Shown: in pieces, positions 56,128-64,000 of the stretch
Layout: each line of letters opens with the position of its first letter
Position numbering within the stretch: the first letter of the stretch is position 1
NCBI GenBank assembly: GCA_030704615.1
Contig: CM060732.1
Coordinates: 79,755,171-79,819,170 of the forward strand
Source of the DNA: Takakia lepidozioides
Lineage: Eukaryota; Streptophyta; Takakiopsida; Takakiales; Takakiaceae
DNA length: 64,000 bases
Reading direction: 5' to 3'
Made by a program: the position numbers and the translations under genes
Notes under the pieces: generated by a model
The model's database searches: none
Told to the model about the DNA's origin: nothing
What the model saw: the letters and a program-made list of their open reading frames with translations, nothing else

Positions 56128-56130
56128 CAG
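56128..56130. other. Target-site duplication CAG, right of CACTA copy 2
   Basis: Second copy of the 3-bp target duplication. It is followed by GTAAGGCAATGG, the same flank that lies (inverted) outside copy 1. Confidence 0.8.
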
Positions 56131-56178
56131 GTAAGGCAATGGAAGTTCATTGGTAGGGGGGAGGGATTGAGAACAAAC

Positions 56179-58263
56179 CGAATGGCGTTAATCTCAGCAT
56201 CGACATTGTCCACAATGAATGCGTTGGGACGCCAATCCGGCTGATTGGCCTGGAGCCTTTGACGAAGAGCCAACATCCAACTTGACAAATCGTTGGCATT
56301 GTTTCTTGAAGATATTATGTATGCAACAGGGATGCCGTTCAGCCAAATGTCGAAGACCATAACAGTATACATGACATACTGCACACAAAGACAAAAATGT
56401 ACAATGTAAGTACTTTTGTTTTGAAAATAGGCGAAACATTTTACTGAAATTAATGACAAGAAATCACAGGAGGTGAACCCTGAACCCTGCAACCCCTTCT
56501 GTTCTCATTTTAGTATTATGTGATCCCCCCTGTGGGCTATGCCATGATCCCCTGGAAGGAGACCATCCCTCCATCATTCCTCTCTATAACCCCCCAAGGC
56601 ATGCATTTGCTAAGTTGTCTTCCCTCCTGCCTGCGCACCCCTCACTACGAATCACACAAGTACACGTCATGGTCCCAAAATGGTCCCAACATATACATGG
56701 CAGTATACATAATGGAGTTTGGCCTATGTGTCTAGTCCCCTAATGGGCTGAGGCAGCCGTGGTGTCGAATTCGATAGGGGGATTAATAGGTCACTGGTGA
56801 TGACCCAATGTCGTGATCCCCTACACATTGGATAAGGCTATGGTCCCCCTGTGCCCCTGCTCTCCACTGATCCCCTGCTCCCCACTGATCCCCTTCACAG
56901 TGAAAGATGCTATGCTCTCATGCTCCCAGGAGTCCACGCCGTCGATTCCACACACCTTGTGTTCATTCGTTCCGAAGGTCGCATCACAAGAGACGATACG
57001 TTTGTCACCCATTTGGAGCATTGTTTTTTTCTGAAATTCTGTTTGAATGCCAATGGCAAATTTGAGGTCGACATTGCCGCGCCGTGTTCCTCCAGCAGGG
57101 GCATCGGGCGTGTCCTCTTGATAGAAGAAAACACTCTAGAGCTGGGTCTCCTTCCACATCTTCAGATTGGTCCCCTCATCCTTATGTCGCTTGAAAGTCT
57201 CACATGCCAGCTTGTCCATAATGTTTCTAATGTCATGCTCAAGCACAACATCATCACGACACCACTTCTCTCCATTGACATTGCTGTCAAATACCTGTTG
57301 TTCATGTGGGCCATGATTTCAGCAGGCGACAACCCAGCACGTATGCTATCCGTTATCCACATCTTAACCTCTTCACTAAGGTGAGGTGCGTGCGCGAAAC
57401 GGGTGTTACTTGAAGTCGGGTCAATGTGGCCATGGCAGACCTTGTCACATCCATCAACATGGTTTTTGTTGTAGTATGTTATGACAGCAAGAGAAGGATC
57501 CAGGTAGCATCGTCCAATCCTAAACTGACAGAGGCAACCCCTCTTGATGGACTCTCCCTGAACGACTTTCTTCTGTCTCGGCCTTTTGTGGTTGTTGTAA
57601 GAAGACGATGAAGCATCTAGCACACACCCTCTCCTGCCGTTCCTTCTCTTCAAAGAATGTTTATTGACAGGTATTGCATTTGTGCGCTTGTCCTCAGGTC
57701 CATAAGAACAATGGAACCTGAACAATGATGAGAACTATGTCGACAGAGTGGAATACTCGGAGCAAGAGAGCATAGCATTTTGACAAAATAGAAGAGCAAA
57801 CAATGCAAACAAGCAGCATGCCATTACAAAGAACACATAGAGACCATCCATAAACCACAAAGGTGAAGGCGGACTTTATGACAAGAGAGCAACTATTGGC
57901 CCTTGGAGCTAAGAGCTCGCCCTCCTCATGCTTTCTTTTTTTAGGCACTGTTCTATTGAAGTGAGTGGGCGCCTCTGCCCTTTCTTCCTCCCCTCTCACA
58001 AAATTGTCAATCCTGCTCCAAGGAATGACTGCAACATCCGTATATACACGATATCCACCTCCACTTGAAATAGTTGGAGTCCATATAAGCGACCTGTGGT
58101 TGAAAGAACCATCCGGGGGGATTTGCAACGTGCCACGCAGCTGTGATAGAAGGAATGACGTGCGCAACTCCAAAGATCCAGTCATGATGCCCGGCACACA
58201 TGCAGGAACAGTGTACACATCCGCAGACCACACGCGTCTTGTAGAAACAGTACACATCAGCAA
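56179..58263 (-). pseudogene. MULE-2: Mutator-like transposase, N-terminal half
   Basis: Minus strand. Exon 1 (58263 to about 57865) starts MLMCTVSTRRVWSADVYTVP and contains VPKKRKHEEG (NLS-like) and CSLVIKSAFTF. Exon 2 (from about 57725) has a zinc-binding-like IKRGCLCQFRIGRCYLDPSL ... YNKNHVDGCDKVCHGHID, then a frame change near 57290, one TAG near 57135, and RIVSCDATFGTNEHK (first catalytic Asp) ending at a GTGTGTGG donor near 56963. The exon at 56378-56179 has YVMYTVMVFDIWLNGIPVAY and FIVDNVDAEINAIR (second Asp). The next intron is interrupted by CACTA copy 2. The missing C-terminal part matches the fragment at 33280-33545, now on the opposite strand. In the MULE family the enzyme would be a DDE transposase. 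Confidence 0.75.
56510..56900. repeat. GATCCCC-rich repeat inside a MULE-2 intron
   Basis: Words such as TGATCCCCCC, CATGATCCCCTGG and CCACTGATCCCCTGCTCC recur through the intron between the two MULE-2 exons. The same vocabulary appears at 32.9-33.2 and 40.8-41.0 kb and (as GGGGATC) at 58.4-59.2 kb. Confidence 0.6.
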
Positions 58264-58379
58264 ATTACACGCACAAATGCAGCATACACGCGCGCAAAGA
58301 GGATCAAATCTGCAAGCAGCCGGAAACCCTAAATTTCAATACATCCACTCCGTTCATCTCACAGACCAAAATGGCGGGG

Positions 58380-59340
58380 GATGTGCATGGCCGTTGGATG
58401 GGGGAGGACGACATAGATGAACAGAATGATAGCCACGTGCAAACAGCCCTGACATTTGACGCGTGGAAGGGGGATCGCTCCCCGGGGGGGGGGGGAGCGG
58501 AAGGATGGGGGATCAACGGGAGGGGGCCATGGGGGGGGGAACGATCACCTGTTCCGCCGGTCGGGGGGAGTGGCGACGTGCCGGGGGACGCGCCGTGGAT
58601 GGGAAGTGGGGATCGGCGGCGGGGGGAGCGCCACGTGCCGTCCGATGGGTGGAGGGGGATCAAACACCGCATTGGACGGGGGATCAACCGAGGGGGGGGC
58701 AGCGACGTGTCGGGGGATCGGGCTGTCGATGGGAAGAGGGGATCGACGGCGGGGGAGCGGGAGGATGGCAGGGGGATGAGGGGCGGATGACACACAACAT
58801 CCACTGTTTGTGAGGTCGGATGGATGCGCATGGGATCGACGGTCTGGGGGAGCCGCACGTGGCGGGCGATTAGGGTTGGGGGATCACTCCCGGTCCGGAA
58901 GGGGGATCAAGGCGCGTCGGGGGGAGCGGCGACGTCTCGGGGGAGCACGCCGTGGATGGGAGGAGGAGATCAACGGCGGTGGGAGCGCCACGTGGCGATG
59001 GGGCGCGTCATGGGGCCTTCATCCGGCCGTCATCCATTCAATTGAGGTTGGATGGATGGGGAGGGGATCGACGGTTCGGGGTAGCGCCACGTGGCTGAGA
59101 TGGGGGTGGGGGATCACTCGGCACTGGAAGGGGGATCAACCCTATGAGGGGATCCACAGTGGGGGGCGGCCACGTGGCTGGAGATCGGGCGGTGCTGTGG
59201 GCGCCGCGCGGCCAGCGGTGGGGTGGGGGTCAGGGGTCCGGGCGGGCGGGGGCGGGGCAACGGGCGGAGGGGTGGGGATGATTTGACATGGGGCGTCCAG
59301 CTCGCGACGAGGCTGCCGGAGCGGGGTTCCGGCTGTACCT
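58380..59340 (+). repeat. G-rich degenerate repeats (GGGGATC, GCCACGTGGC words)
   Basis: The region upstream of MULE-2 is full of units like GGGGGATCAACGGGAGGGGG, GGGGATCGGCGGCGGGGGG and GCGCCACGTGGCG. Long open frames on both strands are by-products of the biased composition and I do not call genes. Many G runs could form G-quadruplexes. Confidence 0.6.
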
Positions 59341-59439
59341 CACGGGCCGTACCCACCCGACACCTCCCACGCTTGCAATAAAATCAAGCCACATCCATAT
59401 TGGGACCGGACAGTCCATAAAATAGTACTAGATTTCAAA

Positions 59440-59456
59440 TTTCAAATTTCAAATTT
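59440..59456. repeat. Short TTTCAAA tandem repeat
   Basis: Three to four units of ATTTCAA-type sequence in an otherwise unassigned AT-rich spot between two G-rich blocks. Confidence 0.5.
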
Positions 59457-59565
59457 GAACATGTGTAGCCATGCATCTGATGGCTTCACTCCCACTATGG
59501 TCATCATGTTAGGATCATGACCACATGTGACATCTGCAATGTATGGGTGTATGTTTGACATGATT

Positions 59566-59710
59566 CATGTGTTGTGATGACTGCTGGCGGGCGGGGGAGG
59601 GCGGGCCCGGCGGGGGGGTGGTTGGAGGGGCGGGGGGGCCGGGGGGGGGGCGGGTAGGGGGTCCCGGGCCGCGGGGACCGCGAGCCGCGCAGGAGCTGCG
59701 AAGTGGGTGC
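59566..59710 (+). repeat. Extreme G-run block
   Basis: About 145 bases with G runs of up to ten or more, followed by CCGCGGGGACCGCGAGCC. The composition is unlike either neighbour. Candidate G-quadruplex or CpG-rich island upstream of the P450 gene. Confidence 0.6.
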
Positions 59711-59779
59711 GTCTGGGGGCGTGGGGGGTGCCACGCAGGCAGGACCCTTGGGCTCGCACTAAACTTTCTAATGTCTGCC

Positions 59780-59836
59780 AAGGTCTTAATGAGGGGAAGC
59801 TGGCCCGACTGCAACGCTTCCCCTCATTAAGACCTT
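59780..59836. repeat. Perfect 21-bp inverted repeat with 15-nt loop
   Basis: Arms 59780-59800 and 59816-59836 are exact reverse complements (core GTCTTAATGAGGGGAAGC), with a 15-base loop. A transcript would fold into a stable hairpin. It lies about 450-500 bp upstream of the P450 start and just after the G-run block. Confidence 0.8.
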
Positions 59837-60316
59837 CTGATCACTGACGACTAATCTATGACAGTGCACATGGGGCACACAGGTTCGCTCGTGTGGGTCA
59901 CATGTGCTCCAAGAGCGGTGACAGGCTCGCACCGATAAACTATTGCACAAATATGGTGTCATCGTTATTGGCTAAGCTGGCCATGTGGGGCACAAGGGCT
60001 CGGACATGTGAGTCACGTGGGCATGAAGAGCACGCTCAACCGCATCAGCTGCTTTTTGCATTACCTTCTTCCAGGTAACTTCACGTTTGGGGCCGGGCTC
60101 TTCTGAGGAGGGGAAACAATGAACCCCCTTTGATATTAAGTTTAATAAGCCATGCAGCCTACAAGAGACAGCGACCGTTGGATGGAAACTGGAGGTATGA
60201 GTGTGAGAGTTGTCTTCCTGAGCTGGTAGAACATCAGTGTTCACAATTTGCTTCCTAAAACCAGGGCGAACGATCCTTCCAAATAGTTGCCATCGCTGTG
60301 TGTGAGAGAAGGAGCT
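59837..60316. other. Upstream region of the P450 gene
   Basis: No gene recognised. An alternative in-frame ATG for the P450 lies at 60287. No clear TATA box is seen. Confidence 0.4.
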
Positions 60317-63300
60317 ATGGCATCAACACTACCTCCGTCTCTACAGTTGGTTACAACATTGGCGTCCCATTGTGCGCTGAGGTCGTTCGAGATGCTGCAA
60401 TCCGCAGGCGACCAAGCCCAGCTTGCCATGCAGGGGTTGCCGGCAGGCTCCCCTCCAGGCCCGCAGCACAGCATGGATTTGGAGCTCGCCCGAGACCCCT
60501 TACAATGCATGGACGCACTGAAGGCTCGTTATGGAGGTGTGGTGGGATTCAAGCTTGGGTTCCGACCCTGCGTCCTTGTCAGTTCCCCGTCAGTGCTCTT
60601 ATGCTTACCCTTAACAACGTTTTTTCTTGAAGCACTCTTTGCTCGAAAATTTACCAAGGAAAATCACTCTTGGAACACTCGCATTTGGCTGGTCCTGTCT
60701 AGGATCACATTCATAGGGCAGCATTTGCTTAACGACGTGGCAAATCTGAGAGTTAAGTCCATAAAGCTTCTCGATAGTGTTCACGCTAAATCAAATCAAT
60801 GGTGAGGGACACTATACATTTCATAGACAGTGTTGCAGAATAAACTGACTCTCTGGGAAATAATCTGAAATGCCGTAAAGTGGGTCCATTCCAAGCACTG
60901 GTGGGAATTGAAGGAAAGAACTGATTGTGACTAAGTACTGGTTACACCTGATTGGAATTCGGGAGACAGTTCTGTATCAGGCAAATTTCTCGCTCATCGA
61001 ACTGTGACATTCAATTTGAATTCAGGCCATCTGTGAATTGGCTGAGGTGAGGATTAATGTGCTGAACAGCCATATTCACGAGGCTGCATGTTGTACAGCC
61101 ATCAAATGTATGTTGCTTACTTCTAAAATCCATTGAGGACTACATGGACAAGGAGTAGCTACAATTTTGACCTTGATTGATTGAAGTCAACTAACCATCA
61201 TGTGAAAATGCTTTTCAGAGTGTTAGCACCGTTCTAGAAATCAAGTGAGAGTATGGGAGCCCGACATGACACTTTCATCTTGGTTGCTGTGTGTGATGTA
61301 AGCAGGGCATATGCCAGACAGGTTCTCATAACGCAAAGCAGTACCTTTGTTAAGGTCGGTCTTTCCTTCTCCCAACTATATGATGAGTGGAGCAGTCTTG
61401 TAGGCAATGGCCTGGCGTTCAGTGATGGAGAAATTTGGAGAAGGCATCGCCGGCTCTTAAACCCTGCATTTCGAAAAGCCACCATCAACACTTATGCTCA
61501 GGCATGCCCCTCTTAAAATCTTCTCCTTTTCAAGAACGTTGTACTTTTCATTACGACATATCATTACCAGTTCAATTGTGCACCATGAACTTCAGCATTG
61601 GTATACATAGTCCACTGAAAGGTAGTGGATGCAAGTGGTTTTGGCATGTTCCGAATCCAATTTGTTAGTCGCAGGAGCCCTTGTTTCTAGGGTTGAAGCT
61701 GTAAATTGGATGGATACAAGTCTCCCAGTACCCAGTTGTAAGAGAGAATTGTATATCTTACGTACAATGTGACTTAGTATGCTGCCTACCTGCCCGCCAA
61801 ATTTGCAGTATCTTGTTTCATACAAAATATAAGGGTATTCTATCCTTTAGCAACTCATTTTCTAAAGGATACCTTGTTTGAGGAGCTAAGGAAGAACGCA
61901 AGATGTGGTCAATGAAAAATATCAACAGTCCCTGAAAACTTCACATTTCTGTAACTTAAAGAATTGGTTGTAGAGAGTCCATAAGATGAGTCATGCACTC
62001 GCATTCATTTTCCATGTAAAGCCAAGTCCTTGTCAGAAAACTTGTTTCATCTAAAGAATAATGTGTGCCTGAGAGGCTGGAAATTGTAGGTGATGGTGAA
62101 GTCAACCAGCACAATGATGGAGGAGAAGTGGCTGCAAGGTGGGGTGCGAGATGTCTATGCGGACTTCAACGAATTGACAGTGAAGATTATAGCCACATCA
62201 CTTTTTGGGGTCTGTGAGGGGTCAGAGGCCGCAGCTGACGTTGGTCCTGCCATCACCTCAGCGTTTCAATTCTTGACACAGCGAGCCACCTCCGGGTTTA
62301 TCGGTGTGTGCCTTGACTAACATCCCCCACCTCACACACAGTTGTTATGTGAAGGTTTGCACATACCTTTGTCAAGCCTCGGCACAGGCGATGTCTTAGG
62401 ATATCCGAAGTGAGTTTGACTGTAGGCATCAGGAGCAATATACCATTGAATACTGTTGCCCATGTTATAGTTCATATTTGCACACTGTCCTTGATGATGC
62501 CCACAGTGCCCGATTGGGTGCCAACCCTGGACAACATACAGTACCAGTCAGCAGTGAGCAGGTTGGACAGGGTTGTTTATCAGTTGATTGCTGAAAGAAG
62601 GGAGCAGCTGGCTGTCCTGTCACAGTCTTCTCTGGCCTCCTCAAGTCAGGACCTCTTAACAAAACTACTGCAGGTGAGTGCATGACCTGATTTAATACCA
62701 TGCCTTGCAAAATGTCAAGCCACTCCTCGTCAGAAATTTATCCATCTGAGATTTCTGAATGGCTGGTCTGGCCACATGTTGTGCTGCATCATTTCTATTG
62801 GCTTTATTATTTGTGGTGCCATTTGTCTGAAAGTAGATTGATTGAAATTGTCTGGAGTCATGTATGCAGGCAAGAGATGAGGATGGATCAGGGATGGATG
62901 ATAAGTCGCTGCGTGATGAGCTGTTGACCCTGCTTGCTGCAGTATGTGTCTTTTCTTCTTCCTGTTCTACTGAATCTAACAAGTCAGCCATAAGTGGCTC
63001 TTTTTACTTCTCCTACTTTAAAGTGGTAAGGGTTGCTTATGAATAGCCTGGTGCCTCTGGGAAAGCAACCCTCCCAGGCCCAATCTTAAAGTCAGACAGC
63101 TGATGACAATCCAGCTACTGAGCCTTAAGTATTGACAGAAGCATACCAGGTGGACAATATACTCGTCCCACTAGTGTGATGCATGTGGCCTGTGGCAGTG
63201 GTATCTATTAGTCAAGGGGAAGTGACCACTTACATTGTTTAAGGATGCGGGGACACGAGCAGGGGCACGAGACGACAGCCATGTTGCTGTCATGGTCTTT

Positions 63301-63822
63301 GGTCATGCTAGCTCTCCACCCTCACAAACAGCAGCAACTGTACCAAGAGGTTGTGGAGGTTGTGGGCAGCAAACAGCCCACTCAGTTACACGTCCCAAAG
63401 CTTAAGTGAGCATCATACTGTAGCATCCGTGCAGTGGAGTTCTTTTTTGCTTAAAGACTTGGCATGCTCTGTGGTTTTCCTTCAGACAGATCCCGTACAT
63501 TTCCAGCCCAGCATGTGCTAGTGAGTTTGCTGCAAGATAACCTACCTCTCAAAAAACACAAGCTAATTCTTGGCCAAGTGGTTATGATGTTGATGTTTTG
63601 GAGTCCTTTGTGTACTTGTAAGATGGGGACTTAGCTTCTGTGATTATGGGTCAGGTATACTGAAGCTTTCATATGGGAAACAATGCGGTTGATGCCACCA
63701 GCCTATCTCTTGGCTCGATGTGCCTCGAGCGACACTCAAATAGGGGAGTGGAATGTGCCTGCTGGGACTACCGTGTTGTTGAGCATTTATCTTCTCCATC
63801 GCGATCCTGCAGTCTGGCCCCG
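60317..63822 (+). CDS. Cytochrome P450, 5' part (eight exons, runs off the window)
   Basis: Exons by splice steps and phase: 60317-60588, 61306-61501, 62090-62303, 62507-62673, 62870-62941, 63263-63405, 63486-63494 and 63655-63822. Each junction keeps the frame and restores P450 consensus: LVSSP/AYARQVLIT, FSDGEIWRRHRRLLNPAFRK (helix C), RDELLTLLAA/GHETTAMLLSW (oxygen-binding helix I, A/G-G-x-E-T-T), KQIPYTEAFIWETMRLMPPA (helix K, ExxR), GTTVLLSIYLLHRDPAVWP. The haem Cys loop lies beyond the window. The start at 60317 (MASTLPPSLQ) is chosen over 60287; a hydrophobic anchor is not obvious, and a Pro-rich SPPGP hinge follows at about residue 45. The intron after 61501 would be GC-AG. Overall style recalls CYP4-like or CYP97-clan monooxygenases; family and substrate unassigned. 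No stop or frameshift is seen, so it is probably a live host gene. Confidence 0.85.
63486..63494 (+). other. Nine-nucleotide micro-exon of the P450
   Basis: ACAGATCCC lies between an acceptor TTCAG and a donor GTACAT. Including it joins LHVPKLK to QIPYTEAF in frame; without it the frame and the IPY-to-ExxR spacing are lost. Confidence 0.6.
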
Positions 63823-64000
63823 GTATGCTATTGCAATATCCTCCAAACTCCAACTAACATAGTCATCTTTTTAATCAGGTTGGCTGATATGGACCCTTGT
63901 CTTGGTGCTTTTTGCAAAGTCTTTTTCTTATTATGCAGAGAGTTGGGGCTCAGTGTTGGATGAAGGGTATATGTAATTTCTTGCCTGACAGTCTTTCTAC

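Noticed and set aside
15510-56406. The giant inverted repeat as a plain assembly artefact
   Set aside because: Copy-specific features (245-bp block, tandem duplication, different frameshifts, a true target duplication only in copy 2) are not expected from a mirrored contig. It is still worth confirming with long reads.
58371-59286. Several long overlapping frames on both strands
   Set aside because: They come from the G-rich repeat composition; no domains, and the frames exist in all registers.
59504-59830. Proline- and glycine-rich frames
   Set aside because: Produced by G and C runs; not protein-like otherwise.

Overview
The window looks like nuclear DNA of a streptophyte (green plant lineage). 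The evidence is plant-type PLS pentatricopeptide (PPR) fragments, a fragment with the plant-specific OSB 'PDF' motif, plant-type CACTA (En/Spm) transposons with TNP2 and Ptta/En/Spm proteins, and a GT-AG/GC-AG intron-split cytochrome P450. A charophyte alga or early land plant would fit; the species is not proven. Almost all of the 64 kb is transposon sequence. The P450 at the right edge is the only gene that looks intact.

Layout. 1-6.7 kb: recurring short palindromes, a small TATA-to-AATAAA gene with a tandem Ser-Pro-x-Tyr repeat (2.7-3.1 kb), and a decayed ParB-like gene (3.3-4.4 kb). 6.7-10.7 kb: broken PPR and OSB-like exons in three related copies. 10.7-15.36 kb: fragments of a Ty1/copia element and of a Ty3/gypsy element, both minus strand; the Ty3 integrase ends in a PHD finger. 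15.8-30.2 kb and 41.0-56.1 kb: two near-identical CACTA transposons in opposite orientation, forming a giant inverted repeat with arms of about 14.9 and 15.4 kb. Each carries a TNP2 transposase, a divergently transcribed TNPA-like gene, an unknown third gene and a nested LINE fragment. 30.2-41.0 kb (the spacer): a DNA-methyltransferase-like gene, a Mutator-like (MULE) transposase with SWIM zinc finger, a piece of a second MULE, and a ParB-like gene. 56.2-58.3 kb: the N-terminal half of the second MULE, interrupted by CACTA copy 2. 58.4-59.8 kb: very G-rich DNA and a perfect 21-bp hairpin. 60.3-63.8 kb: P450, running off the window.

Main inference. The ParB-like gene (plus strand, ending about 40.83 kb) and the methyltransferase-like gene (minus strand, starting about 33.0 kb) end and begin in copies of the same GGGATC-rich repeat, which lie in inverted orientation. 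Flipping the DNA between these repeats would put ParB directly upstream of the methyltransferase on one strand. The same flip would also rejoin the two halves of the second MULE. I therefore suggest that the two genes were one ParB-methyltransferase fusion, a combination known from phages and bacteria, later split by an inversion. Introns of both halves contain copies of the same 20-bp palindrome, with seven copies about 113 bp apart in the methyltransferase half. These are candidate binding sites for a ParB-like protein. This would be an unusual eukaryotic mobile system, but every step needs testing.
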